From contig NZ_PPTT01000024.1 of the NCBI RefSeq assembly GCF_003339815.1, positions 1-64,000 on the forward strand: DNA of 64,000 nucleotides. The letters are read 5' to 3'. This document shows positions 27,133-36,826 of the stretch, piece after piece (position 1 is the first letter of the stretch; each line of letters opens with the position of its first letter). The notes under the pieces were generated by a model. It saw nothing but the letters and a program-made list of their open reading frames with translations. It made no database searches and had not been told where the DNA came from. The position numbers and the translations under genes are program-made. The stretch is from Eggerthella sinensis (GTDB taxonomy: Bacteria > Actinomycetota > Coriobacteriia > Coriobacteriales > Eggerthellaceae).

Positions 27133-27268
27133 GCCGACGGTCCTCCCCCAACGAAATAACGATCCAGATTGCAGTATATAATCATTTTTCGCTCAAGGAG
27201 CGCAACAGCACTTCGCGATCAGGCTCAATCGACCGAGTTCGAAAACCCGGCATTCAGCATCGGCGCGA

Positions 27269-30200
27269 TCATGATTCAAGCAGTTCCTGCATATGCGCAG
27301 CCAAATACGCACGAGCCTCGGCCGAATAGCACGGAGATATGTACGGACCCTTGGCGTCAGAGGATGAGAATTCGGAAATGCCGATGCTTCTACCTCGTTC
27401 CGACGGCTTTCGTTTGCGATAATTGCCGTCCTCAAGTACTTGATACCCAGCACTCACAAGACGCCGGTTCATATCCGCAGCGCTCACGTCTACCAACAAC
27501 TCGGCCAAAGCGGAGTCCTGACGCCACTCTTCAAGACATTTGGTGATGGACACGTTCTCGGATCCGGAATTACACGCATTTCGCTCATTGTGTCCAGGCT
27601 GCTTCGCGGGCGGCGTCGCCACGTGTTCACCCTCTTCGCCGAGATAACGAAGTAAGTTTTTGGCGGCGTTCTGAGTGTTAAGCCGCCGCTGCTTTTCGAG
27701 ATATTCCTCTATGGTCGGCGGCAGATAGTCGTTGGCAATAACCTTATTGGCGCCAAGTGCCAGGGCCTTCTCGTGAAGCGCCTCGGTTTCCCAAAACGTG
27801 CTGCCGTCGGACGGAATACGCAGAAACACGAAGTTTGCATCGGTGCTGATTTTGCTGGGAAAGCATTTCCAACTGGGCCAAGCGCTTCTCGGTGCACTTT
27901 TCGACGCAGATTCTCCCTCGATGGCTTCCGCGTTTCCCGTTTCCGTCGCGAGCGACCCCATGCGAATTTTGCCCAACCAGCAGAGATCCGCGCCGCACAC
28001 CTCTTTAGCCACGGCGTTCTTCGTCTCGTCGAGCTCGCGCTGCGAGTCATCAGGACGGCCGCTCTTGCGCTTGAAGCGATGCTGCATGCCATCAACTTCG
28101 ATGGCCATCAAAACGTGCTTGGAGTGGGATTCGTACAGAACAAAATCGTAATGAGCCTCATCGGATTTGATATAACGACCGGCACACGCCTCGCTAACCA
28201 GCGCGCCGTCTGACAGGCTGAGTTGATCGAGTTTAACGTTTTGCGCAACCGATACTCCTTCTACCCTCAAATCCTGCAGAGATTCCTTGATGCACGACTC
28301 TGGAGCCCACTCTTTGTTCCGCTTTCGCCCTTGTCTAAAGGGCACCTCGTCGAACACCGAAGTGATCACCGACTTGTGGAAACCGTAGTAGGCGTCGCAC
28401 CCGGACTGTCCCTCTTTCTCCGGAGCAAGGCGTCTAACGTATTCGACAAGGCGACGGACGTACATTTCCTGATTGTTCTTGTCGTCGGCTGCTCTCGCCG
28501 GTTGGGTGACGTTCGCGTTCCTCCCAGCAAGCCAGTATTGCGTATCGTCCTCCATAAGCTTCGTCGAGAGGATAACGACAAGCTCCTCTTTTGCCCTCGA
28601 GGCCGCGACGTTGACGAGTCGACGCCCTTGCGACCAGGGCCACTCCCAGTTGCCATCCTCGACGGGAAGCAGGTACACGGAATCGAACTCCCTGCCTTGG
28701 GACTTATGGATAGTCAGCGTGTAGATGGGGTCGTACACCCTCGGAGAGTCGCTCTCTTCCTCATAACTGGTTTCGAGGGCGATATCAGAGTCTTGAACAA
28801 TGCCGGCCAATATCCATTTCACAGAATTCATCAGCGCATATATCTGCCCACGGAAAGGCGAGAGTATACAGATAGACTTTCCAGCATGCGCAAGATCTTG
28901 AAGATGCGCAGCCTCTTCTTGTTCCAGGATAAGCAGTTGCTTACGGTTCACATAGGTGGACCGCTGCTTTTGATTCGGGTTTTCTTCCGGCGGAGCTTTG
29001 GGAGGCCAAACCCCTTCGCGGTAGTCCCCTTCGTACCAACAAATACGGATAGGACAGGGCGTCGCCAGGTTTTTCGGATGCGACTTGATGACCAATTCGC
29101 CACCGTACACTTCCTGATTGCAAAATCCGATAATGGCCGGATGGCAACGAAAATGTTCGTTCAGCATGGTCATGAGAACAGGACTGCGATCGCTAAACAC
29201 CTCATAGCACGAGGTAAGAAAGCTGAGGCCGTCTCGACTTATATCGTAAGGCGATGCGCCGCCCTTCTTGAACAGCTTTTTGCGTTTGGCGTAGGTGCTC
29301 ATGGCTTCTTGGTGCACTTCAGTGATCACCGGCGGCAACTGTTCCTCATCGCCCACGAGCACCATGCGTTTCGCACAACTCATCGCCACGATTCCAACTA
29401 TGAGATTCGTCTGCGACGCCTCATCCATTATTACTAAGTCGTACTTTTCGACATCTCCATCGGCGAAGCATTTTTTGAGCGAATGAACGGTGCTGGTGAC
29501 GAGAGGATGCTTGGCGGTAAATTCTCCATGCAGTTTGTTCTGCTCCCAGCCGGACATGCTCTCGCCGTCGGCGAATACATGGATACCGTGGTTTGTCTCC
29601 GCATCAAAAGCGAGCCACGCGCTGGTCACAGGATCTTCCGCTTTCGCACGCTTTTTCTTGTCGCCCAGGCTCGCATGCTTGCACGCCGCAGCGAAAGCAA
29701 GGTCGTTCGTCTCATGGAGGGAGAGCAGGTCGAAGGACGGAGGCCCGTAAAACCGCAAAGCCTCTCTTTCAAGTTTCTGGTCGACGTTCTCCACTGCCGC
29801 TTTGTTCGTGGAAACAACGGCCACGTTTTGGCCTTTGGCCACGGCCAGCGCGGCTATGCGCAAGATGGTTTCGGTCTTCCCGGTTCCAGGAGGGCCCTTA
29901 ATAATTGAGAAGGGGAAATGCAGCGCCTTATGCACCGCCTCGATCTGACGCGGGTTCAACGGATACTCGCTTTGGGGAAACATGGTGTCCAGCAGACGCC
30001 GTTCTTCCGCGCGTTGCGCATCGTCGATTCTCGGCGGATTAATGATTGCGGAGATATCGCCGTTCAGATATGCATCCAGCAGGGGGTTGAAGCATGGCGA
30101 TTTTGGGTCAAGATCGCGTTCGATGCAGTGTTCAAAATACCAAAGCAGCGAATAGAACGCCTGACCATTGGGATAGCACTTGTTCTGGATGACCGCTTCT

Positions 30201-30292
30201 TCGCTGGCTTGTCCGACATCTTTGGCCGCGTATGTGAAATATTTCACGAGTTTTTTCTGGGACGGATTCGACGCTTTCTTGTTTCGACCCAT
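27269..30292 (-). CDS. superfamily 1 (Dna2/Nam7-like) helicase fused to a DUF2726-like nuclease
   Basis: This is 1007 residues. Walker A GPPGTGKT lies at 133-140, followed by DEAS (motif II), GDEEQLPP (III), a segment around EHFRCHPAI (IV), TIHKSQGREFDSVYL (V) and NVAASRAKEELVVI (VI). After the helicase, YDFVLYESHSKHVLMAIEVDGMQH has the D...ExD spacing of a PD-(D/E)XK nuclease, as in DUF2726. The C-terminus has a small ADMNRRLVSAGYQ module I cannot name. The ATG at 30292 has GAGGTG 6 nt upstream. A TTG at 30367 is less likely because a -10 (TATACT, 30355-30350) lies within that extension. Low GC marks it as acquired; a defence role is plausible. Confidence 0.82.
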   Translation of the reverse strand: MGRNKKASNPSQKKLVKYFTYAAKDVGQASEEAVIQNKCYPNGQAFYSLLWYFEHCIERDLDPKSPCFNPLLDAYLNGDISAIINPPRIDDAQRAEERRLLDTMFPQSEYPLNPRQIEAVHKALHFPFSIIKGPPGTGKTETILRIAALAVAKGQNVAVVSTNKAAVENVDQKLEREALRFYGPPSFDLLSLHETNDLAFAAACKHASLGDKKKRAKAEDPVTSAWLAFDAETNHGIHVFADGESMSGWEQNKLHGEFTAKHPLVTSTVHSLKKCFADGDVEKYDLVIMDEASQTNLIVGIVAMSCAKRMVLVGDEEQLPPVITEVHQEAMSTYAKRKKLFKKGGASPYDISRDGLSFLTSCYEVFSDRSPVLMTMLNEHFRCHPAIIGFCNQEVYGGELVIKSHPKNLATPCPIRICWYEGDYREGVWPPKAPPEENPNQKQRSTYVNRKQLLILEQEEAAHLQDLAHAGKSICILSPFRGQIYALMNSVKWILAGIVQDSDIALETSYEEESDSPRVYDPIYTLTIHKSQGREFDSVYLLPVEDGNWEWPWSQGRRLVNVAASRAKEELVVILSTKLMEDDTQYWLAGRNANVTQPARAADDKNNQEMYVRRLVEYVRRLAPEKEGQSGCDAYYGFHKSVITSVFDEVPFRQGRKRNKEWAPESCIKESLQDLRVEGVSVAQNVKLDQLSLSDGALVSEACAGRYIKSDEAHYDFVLYESHSKHVLMAIEVDGMQHRFKRKSGRPDDSQRELDETKNAVAKEVCGADLCWLGKIRMGSLATETGNAEAIEGESASKSAPRSAWPSWKCFPSKISTDANFVFLRIPSDGSTFWETEALHEKALALGANKVIANDYLPPTIEEYLEKQRRLNTQNAAKNLLRYLGEEGEHVATPPAKQPGHNERNACNSGSENVSITKCLEEWRQDSALAELLVDVSAADMNRRLVSAGYQVLEDGNYRKRKPSERGRSIGISEFSSSDAKGPYISPCYSAEARAYLAAHMQELLES

Positions 30293-30475
30293 CTCCATCA
30301 CCTCGTTTATCGATTCTGCGTACCACGAACCTATCGTGTCCACAGGATCAGTATACCTGTTCAACAAGGATAGACCTACTCGGTTTTGAACACTATGCGC
30401 ATCAGACAGGGTGGGCGCTCCGAAAGACAGTATTATGAGCCGAACGATATCGCATCACGCGATGCGACGGATCCT

Positions 30476-30498
30476 AAAAAGGTTGGGACATGTGTCCC
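30476..30498 (-). terminator. terminator after the tRNA remnant
   Basis: On the minus strand GGGACA and TGTCCC pair, then an AACC stretch and TTTTT follow. The layout matches the terminator downstream of the intact tRNA at 40205-40233. Confidence 0.6.
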
Positions 30499-30500
30499 TC

Positions 30501-30560
30501 CCTGTTAGGTTCATGGTCACGAGAGCGGGGTTTGAACCTACGGCCTCCGGGCTATGAGCG
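30501..30560 (-). repeat. decayed copy of the 3' half of tRNA-fMet (attachment-site remnant)
   Basis: This stretch matches 40232-40290 from the CAT anticodon loop to just past the CCA end. Exact blocks include CCTGTTAGGTTCA, TTTGAACCTACG and CCTCCGGG (plus-strand letters), with scattered changes between. It breaks off after the anticodon loop. Both copies have the same orientation and lie 9.7 kb apart, as left by integration of an element at the tRNA 3' end. Confidence 0.8.
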
Positions 30561-30657
30561 AATAAGGGTATGCGTTCATCGTAATCAGATTGATAAGGAG
30601 AATCGTATGTAGTCTTTTGACCTGCATTTTTCCCTGTATCATGATCAATAACTCCAA

Positions 30658-32278
30658 ATGATCCAAGAGTTCTGCAACGAGCGGAAAATAGAATCAAGCA
30701 AGACACTCAGGGAGCTGTCTGATAGCGACCGACGCGAATTCCTGTACGGTGAGAGTGCGAACAAATTCTCAATCCGCTACAAGAAGGCTGGCGCGCATTC
30801 GCGCAGAACCATGAAGTTCTATGGCGTAATGACTGGCGAGCCGATGATGGTCGGATTCGATCCCTCGAAGAAGCTCTATAGCGATGTCGCATGCGAGAGC
30901 TGCCACGGGGAAAGATTTGCTCTGTTTTTTGATGATTACAAGGTTGAGGGCTTGTCCATAGGCGAATTCATGGCGCTGCCATTCGGCGAGCTCGTAAAGC
31001 ATGTGGAGCAAATCAGAGATGATGGTGGCTCCTCAGGCGTGGCGTTTGCCATCAAGGGCATAATACATGCCTTTCTTTCGAAGGCAGTGGAGCTCAATTC
31101 GGGACATCTCAACCTAAACCGCTCGATACCGACACTTTCGGGTGGAGAGTTGCAGAGATTGAGAATGGTGCAGCTCTTCAACGCGCAGCTGTCGGACATG
31201 CTCGTCGTGCTAGATGAGCCACTCGCGGGGCTTTCCGGAGAAGAGCGCGATTCGGTGTTCGAAAATATCGTGGGACTTGCTTCCAGGCACACGATAGTAG
31301 TCGTGAACCACAGCGAGATGTTCGTCGACCGCGCGCAGAACATCATTGCCCTGGGCGAGGGCGGCGGCAGGAACGGCGGGAAGCTGATAGATGCTGATGC
31401 GTTTCTAGATCGCCAGAGGAGAAGTCTCGACGTTGCCGCCGGCCAACCGAATCGCATGGTCCATCTAACATCAAGAAACCATGCGTACAACTTCACAGGC
31501 ATCGACGTCAGCATAGGGGAAGGCTCCCTCAATCTCTTGTCGGGAACATCGGGGGTAGGCAAATCGACCCTGCTTCGTGAATATTTGCCGCAGCACTTCG
31601 ATCGTTACCTCCGCATCGACCAGAAGCCCCTCGCGGGCAATAAGTATTCCCATGCCGCCACGCTGCTCGGCATCTTCGTACGCACAACAGGACCGTTTGC
31701 GGCGAAGCACGAGAAGGACAGGAATTCTTCACCAACCAGTTTGGGTGCAACGGCGCCTGCCAGTTTGCTCGGGCGCAGGCTATCTAGAGTATGGCGATGA
31801 TGTTTCAAGTCGCGCATTGAATGCGGGGGGATGCGGCGGCACGGGCTTCCACAAGCTGCTGGCCAAGCACTCGCTCGATGGAAAGACAATGCTTGACGCG
31901 TGGAGGATGACCATCGACGAAGCAGCCGAGTTCTTCAAGGGCAAAGACGATCGCATAGCCAAACCGCTGATTGTCGCCTCCAGGCTCATGCTTGGGCACC
32001 TCGTACTTGGTCAGCCATCGGAGTCGCTGTCGGGTGGCGAGAACATAAGAATTAAGCTGCTTACGGCTATGGGGACAACATCGAAGTTCATCGGTGTTGA
32101 TGAGCCGTTTAGAGGGCTTAGTAATGAGGGAATTTTTCAAGTGGCTAAGTACCTAGATGCATTGTGAGAAAAAGGTAAAGCCATTATCGTGGTCGATCAC
32201 ACCGATGCGGCAGAGAAGTATTTCGGCGTTCACATTGTGCTGAAGAGCAACGATGGCGTGCTGACGGACCATCTTTAG
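30658..32278 (+). pseudogene. UvrA-like ABC ATPase, truncated and frameshifted
   Basis: The first frame (30658 to about 31725) has a CESCHG zinc pair, the ABC signature LSGGELQRLR, Walker B MLVVLDEP and a second Walker A, GTSGVGKST. The frame then breaks twice: near 31724-31728 and near 31764-31767, where adding one T in each place restores a run through the second zinc module (CNGACQF, CSGAGYL, GGCGGTGF). It continues with LSGGENIRIKL and VDEP, an in-frame TGA at 32165-32167, and EKGKAIIVVDHT to a final TAG. The first Walker A domain is absent, so the 5' end is lost too. It resembles the shorter UvrA-like proteins. Confidence 0.8.
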
Positions 32279-32540
32279 AAACCGCTCTTGCATTGCCACT
32301 TGACTAGTTCCAAAACGTGACCGAAAAATTTGGTTACATTTTGGAACTAAGGAGAGCATCGCGCCCATACATGAATAATACCGCACAAACTGCAAGCGAA
32401 GATTCCTCTGTCGATGACAAGCCTATCTCCACCTCACCCGATCCCAGCGTTGACCTGATTCATGAAGTAGTGGCGGCTGTCTACGACCCTTACGTCATCT
32501 GCATGCCTGACTTCTCGCCCTTGAACGGACGCGGGCTTGA

Positions 32541-32750
32541 ACCCTGTCTCTGCGCGACCGGAAGCCTCCGCGATTGTCTGAGCATGAAGGATTGGCGCGC
32601 AAAGAATTTCTCAGAGGTGCCCAGCGTTTCGATCGTTTGGGGACGTGCGATGTCGAGAAGGAGGCAAATGCACTTGCCTCCGCATTTCTCATGCCAAGCC
32701 GCGGCTTCCGCTTGAAGAGCCGCGAGGGCTGTCACTCAGTAATGTCATGA
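32541..32750 (+). pseudogene. possible fragment of an ImmA/IrrE-type metallopeptidase
   Basis: A stop-bounded frame without a start reads ...LSEHEGLARKEF... and then DVEKEANALASAFLMPSRGF. The second segment is close to the family motif ExEAN-FAA-LLMP of ImmA/IrrE peptidases, which cleave repressors in mobile elements. The upstream HExxH zinc site appears only as HEGLA, so the protein would be inactive. The overlap of other small frames makes this tentative. The remaining gap 32279-33116 holds no convincing gene. Confidence 0.3.
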
Positions 32751-32864
32751 GGGCCAAGCAGTTCTGGAAGGTGTCGACATTTGCGACCTCATTTGTCGCA
32801 CATACTGAATCTTGTGAGCGATTAGCAATATCATGGTCTATGCAAGAAATTGGGCACACGAGAC

Positions 32865-33092
32865 ATGAAGACAAAAGAGCCTAACGTCATAGAGTCGGAG
32901 CGCTCTCAGATTGCAGACAAGGTTTTGGATCTTGAGAAGGATAGCTCTGGCAACGTCTTTGAAATTGCCAACGCTACGAATATCCCGTTCCAGCTTATCC
33001 AAAGCCTTGCTTTCCATCCGCCTATAAATGTTATCTCTGGCGGCAAACGCGACTCCTCGTCGGGTTTAGAACAGTCCCGGCACTCAAGGTAA
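32865..33092 (+). CDS. small hypothetical protein
   Basis: This would encode 75 residues beginning MKTKEPNVIESER, hydrophilic at the start with a Ser-rich end. No family is recognised and no strong ribosome site is seen. It lies in the debris between the broken UvrA gene and the restriction operon and may be chance. Confidence 0.2.
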   Translation: MKTKEPNVIESERSQIADKVLDLEKDSSGNVFEIANATNIPFQLIQSLAFHPPINVISGGKRDSSSGLEQSRHSR

Positions 33093-33116
33093 TATGCACG
33101 GACAGGACGTAGAGCT

Positions 33117-33479
33117 ATGCACCATTGTGAACATGTTGCGATTGTCAATCTCGAACACCGACCAGAATGCAACCACCGTGCCTATCTCGACCGGGATGAC
33201 CACTGGAATGGCTGGATATGCCCTTACTTTGAGAAATCCGAAATTGAGCGCATGACAGCATTGCTGCCAGAATTCGATGACGGCCTCGTATACGCCTCTG
33301 AGGCGATACGTTCACCACGACGTACGGCCCAGATAATCCTGGCATTCCCCGGTGCAGATGTCGACACCATGCATCTATATCCTATCGGCACCAGATTCCG
33401 GACGTGGGTAATCGTCGAAGGGTTATCACCAGCAGCCGGCTTACCCGATGATCGTAAGCAGACTGGCGCTATCGAGTGA
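33117..33479 (+). CDS. hypothetical protein, mobile-element type
   Basis: This is 120 residues with a compact soluble pattern: DDHWNGWICPYFEKSEIERM in the first half, then HLYPIGTRF near the end. Short proteins with a W-NGW--PYF start and a YPIG end recur in mobile elements of gut bacteria, with no known role. The 3' end overlaps the convergent LlaJI-like nuclease gene by 39 bp, so its true end may be altered. Confidence 0.4.
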   Translation: MHHCEHVAIVNLEHRPECNHRAYLDRDDHWNGWICPYFEKSEIERMTALLPEFDDGLVYASEAIRSPRRTAQIILAFPGADVDTMHLYPIGTRFRTWVIVEGLSPAAGLPDDRKQTGAIE

Positions 33480-34895
33480 TGAATCAGACAAGTAGGCGTC
33501 GAAAACTCGCGTTGCGGGAATCTTGAACAGCTCGACAACATTGGAGAGCGGCTCCTTCTCCTCAGGTATGACCATGGGGAAGCTTACGCGTCCCGAGTGC
33601 TGGATGCTGCCCTCCGATGTCGGCGCGATGAACGCATTGACCACAGAGTCGAAGCCGTTATCCTCTATGAACTTGCGATATGCGGCCTGGTAGAGGAACT
33701 GCTTCGTCACCGATTCGACGCCAGGCGCCCCCGTCACCTTATCACCGAGCATGGGCGTGTAGTATTTTGCATCCAATATTGCGAAGACGCTTCTCCCCTC
33801 AGCGTCATGCGCTAGCAGCACCGTATCCGGAATCAGAGTCAGGACTTCCCCATAAGGAACACCGTATGCTGAGGACCATTTTGGCCTCGGTATGATTCCA
33901 AGCACCGTCTCGTTCTTCCTAGCAGCCCAATCTTTCGCAAGATCAAGACCAAGATCGCCAATCCTCTTACCGAGAACGTCATTGAAGGCCACTTTGCACG
34001 CTGCTTCCCAGACGTGATAGAAGGATGATGATCCGAGGCATAGCGGTGCATCAAGCTGCACTGTTGAGTCACCCTCGCCCACATAGCGCAGCAGAAGGTC
34101 GATGACATCCTGCTTCCATGTCACGTACTGAACGGCACGCTCCTGTTGCAGACAGTATATGATGAAGTCAGCGTCTCCGAAATCCCCTACTTCGGCGTCA
34201 GATAGCCACACCTCATCGAGCGCGAGGAGATCTGCGAGCCCGCTGTCTTGCATGAACGCTGAACACCTGGTCAACACGCACTGATGTAGCCGCATGACGA
34301 AGTCTGCGGCATCTTGGTCGCTCTCGTCGGTTTTGTATTGCATGTATATCGGCCTGCCGCTGGTCAGATATGGGAGGTTAGCGTTGATAGTACGCTCCCA
34401 ATTGATGTTGCCAGGACCATTGTCTGCAAGGGTGCGTACGTAATTCGAGTAAACGCCATACTCGTCGTAATACTCAAGCAACGCAAGCATTAGCGCAAGA
34501 CGGTCATTAGCCCGCAACCCCTCCTCGGTCATAGCTGCAATCTGCGAGTAGCTGCCACCTCTCTTGCGTAGCACGCGGAAAATCTGCCGCATTGCCGCCT
34601 TCGCGTCTTCACCGGGATCATGCGCATCTGCCAAGGGTAGATACTTCGGATATACGATGAAGCAGAGGTCATCCACCATAGCAAGACCGACATAGGCGAA
34701 CTGATACTTTCCGCGTACGTCATCCCCGAAGTCGGCGTCGTACTCTTCGCCGTCGTTGTCCGTGCTCAGTTTAAGCACCCCGTGCGCACAGAGCCGTTCG
34801 ATGAGCCGCTGCGTAGCAGTGGCGTCAATCGAGAGTAATCTCGACAAACTCTGTGGGGAATGGAAGGATAGCTCGCGAACGTAGACCGTCTGCAT
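33441..34895 (-). CDS. LlaJI-type restriction endonuclease subunit (R2)
   Basis: This is 484 residues. The N-terminal part is a winged-helix-like DNA-recognition region. The C-terminal third holds a PD-(D/E)XK nuclease core: LIPDTVLL, then about 15 residues, then VFAILDAKYY (Asp...Asp-Ala-Lys). Length, gene order and motif fit the LlaJI R2 protein (RE_LlaJI family). GAGGAG precedes the ATG at 34895, five bases after the stop of the GTPase gene, so the two are coupled. It needs the McrB-like partner to cut. Confidence 0.8.
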   Translation of the reverse strand: MQTVYVRELSFHSPQSLSRLLSIDATATQRLIERLCAHGVLKLSTDNDGEEYDADFGDDVRGKYQFAYVGLAMVDDLCFIVYPKYLPLADAHDPGEDAKAAMRQIFRVLRKRGGSYSQIAAMTEEGLRANDRLALMLALLEYYDEYGVYSNYVRTLADNGPGNINWERTINANLPYLTSGRPIYMQYKTDESDQDAADFVMRLHQCVLTRCSAFMQDSGLADLLALDEVWLSDAEVGDFGDADFIIYCLQQERAVQYVTWKQDVIDLLLRYVGEGDSTVQLDAPLCLGSSSFYHVWEAACKVAFNDVLGKRIGDLGLDLAKDWAARKNETVLGIIPRPKWSSAYGVPYGEVLTLIPDTVLLAHDAEGRSVFAILDAKYYTPMLGDKVTGAPGVESVTKQFLYQAAYRKFIEDNGFDSVVNAFIAPTSEGSIQHSGRVSFPMVIPEEKEPLSNVVELFKIPATRVFDAYLSDSSLDSASLLTIIG

Positions 34896-34899
34896 CAGC

Positions 34900-36798
34900 C
34901 TACTCCTCGGCGTCGACGATGTCGGCATCCTCCGTCACTTGGTCATGCAGTCCTTCGGAAGAGAGAGGTTCGTCCTTCCAGTTGAAGGCAAACTCGCCCT
35001 TCTCGCGAAAGTCGGCGCACACCTGAGAGTAGGTGAACGTCCCGTCGCGCTTGAACACCTTCGACTTCTTCGTCTTGGCTGCATCCTCGAAGAGGTAGAG
35101 CAGCACCTTGTCCTGGAATGTCTCGGTAAAGCGCTCGGCGTCCTTGAGACGGAAAGGCGGGATGAAGAAGGGGCCGAGCAACTTGTCCTCGTTCACGCCC
35201 GCGCTGAGAAGCACGTTATTGATCCCGCGACGAAACTTGTCCCAGCTCACAGGATGCGAGTGCCCCGCTACGGGTACGCAATATTGCGCAATGACAGAAC
35301 TGCCCGCATCGATATCCATGTAACGGAAGTCCCAACGACGCTTGAATGCCGTATCCATCGGGAACACACCTTGGTCGGCGCTATTCATGGTTGCCCAGAT
35401 ATACATGTTGGGAGGCAGGCAGAGTCGTTCGCACTCCTCCTTCAACCGTAACCGCTCAGAGAACAATTTTGCCGGGTTGCTTATGTGCGCGTTGGTCGCA
35501 TATTCCGGCAGAAAGGCCTTGAGATAGCTGCGCATCTCTATGGGCACAGCGATTTCGTATTCGCTCATGCCGCCTTCCTTGCGGTCAAGCAACTGAAAAA
35601 TGTCGCCGAACGTCGCGGTAAGGTTTGCACGGTTGATCTCCTCAATAATGAGCAGATAGTTAGTACCGGGGTTCTGAACGGCCTTGATATAGGTTTCCAG
35701 AAACGGTCCCGGCACGAAGCGGTAGGTGATTTCCTCCTCTATCTTGCTCGCAGCATCATCCCCGCCCTGCTCCTTTACGGCGGAGTAGGGCTTAAAGCAG
35801 CCAACAAATTGAGCATAAGTATAATCGTAGTGGAAGGTAACTCGCGTTATATTCGCCTGGTCGAAGCATCCCAGCTCCTCGTCGGTGCCAATGGCGAGCT
35901 TGTTCAGCTCGTATGACTTGCCCGTGCCCGGGGCACCAAAGAAGATGAGGTTGCGTGGCTCGTGAATGTCAAGGGACTTCTCCACAGGGACGCGCAAGGA
36001 GTCATCATCTCGCCCACATAGCTCCATGAGAAAGACGAGGGGATCACTGTACCCAGAGTAGGCATCGCTGTAGTCCAACGACAGCTTGCCCATGAGCTCT
36101 TGGATCTTTCCGGCACCGCTCTCGTAGTCGAATGCCTCGTTGCCGAGGTAGATATCGCGGTAGTAACCCAAGGTCTCACGAGCATAGATAGGCAGGTTGA
36201 CTTCATCGGCTAGAGAGACGATGTCCTCGATTCTGCGCAAGTAATCGAGCTTGAAGAATTGCTGATTGCCTTCCACTGTATCCCTTTGGGAGGTCACGCC
36301 CTGCCTCTTCGAAAGTCCGCCCTCGAAAACGAAGTCTTTCGGTATAAAAGTTACCGTGTTCGTTTTGCCACGATCAACGTCAAGCCACATCGAACGAAGC
36401 CAGTAGTTTTCCGTAGTGAGCGGCGAGACCATGATGGATACCGCCATGTTGCGCCCGCATGTTTTGGGAAGCATCAGTGCTGCGGCTATGAGGAGGTTTG
36501 GGTTTACTTTCCCCTGCACGCCGAGTTTCATGCTCTGGCTACCGGCACCTCGTGGAAATATTTCATATGAGCCGCCGCCATTGTTACTGAGGTCGATTAG
36601 CTGATCTCGGAACCGAATAGCGAAGCCAACAGTACGACCCTCAAGTTCGCTCGATGATGCGGACACTCCAGCTGCATCGACGATCTTCCCACCCAGAAAC
36701 GCTTGTCCACCACCGCTGTTAGCGTTGAAGTCATAGTGGAACTCGGAGTCGTGCCCTAAGTACGTTTGACAATCGGAGATCTTCTTGAAGTACGTCAT
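34900..36798 (-). CDS. McrB-like AAA+ GTPase, restriction subunit (R1 of LlaJI type)
   Basis: This is 632 residues. A divergent N-terminal 270 residues, probably for DNA binding, precede a McrB-type AAA+ motor: Walker A GAPGTGKS at 288-295, Walker B YLLIIEEINRAN, and the family signature ATMNSADQGVFPMDTAFKRRW. In LlaJI and McrBC the motor translocates DNA and activates the nuclease encoded next to it. GAGGAAGG precedes the ATG. It lies 28 nt after the second methyltransferase gene. Confidence 0.88.
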   Translation of the reverse strand: MTYFKKISDCQTYLGHDSEFHYDFNANSGGGQAFLGGKIVDAAGVSASSSELEGRTVGFAIRFRDQLIDLSNNGGGSYEIFPRGAGSQSMKLGVQGKVNPNLLIAAALMLPKTCGRNMAVSIMVSPLTTENYWLRSMWLDVDRGKTNTVTFIPKDFVFEGGLSKRQGVTSQRDTVEGNQQFFKLDYLRRIEDIVSLADEVNLPIYARETLGYYRDIYLGNEAFDYESGAGKIQELMGKLSLDYSDAYSGYSDPLVFLMELCGRDDDSLRVPVEKSLDIHEPRNLIFFGAPGTGKSYELNKLAIGTDEELGCFDQANITRVTFHYDYTYAQFVGCFKPYSAVKEQGGDDAASKIEEEITYRFVPGPFLETYIKAVQNPGTNYLLIIEEINRANLTATFGDIFQLLDRKEGGMSEYEIAVPIEMRSYLKAFLPEYATNAHISNPAKLFSERLRLKEECERLCLPPNMYIWATMNSADQGVFPMDTAFKRRWDFRYMDIDAGSSVIAQYCVPVAGHSHPVSWDKFRRGINNVLLSAGVNEDKLLGPFFIPPFRLKDAERFTETFQDKVLLYLFEDAAKTKKSKVFKRDGTFTYSQVCADFREKGEFAFNWKDEPLSSEGLHDQVTEDADIVDAEE

Positions 36799-36826
36799 GA
36801 TTCCTTCCTCAGGACAATGCAGGGCT

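Noticed and set aside
32520-32570. tRNA- or tmRNA-like T-arm (TTGAAC near a GC-rich stem)
   Set aside because: Arms do not pair, the loop lacks the TTC-A pattern and no acceptor or anticodon stem is found.
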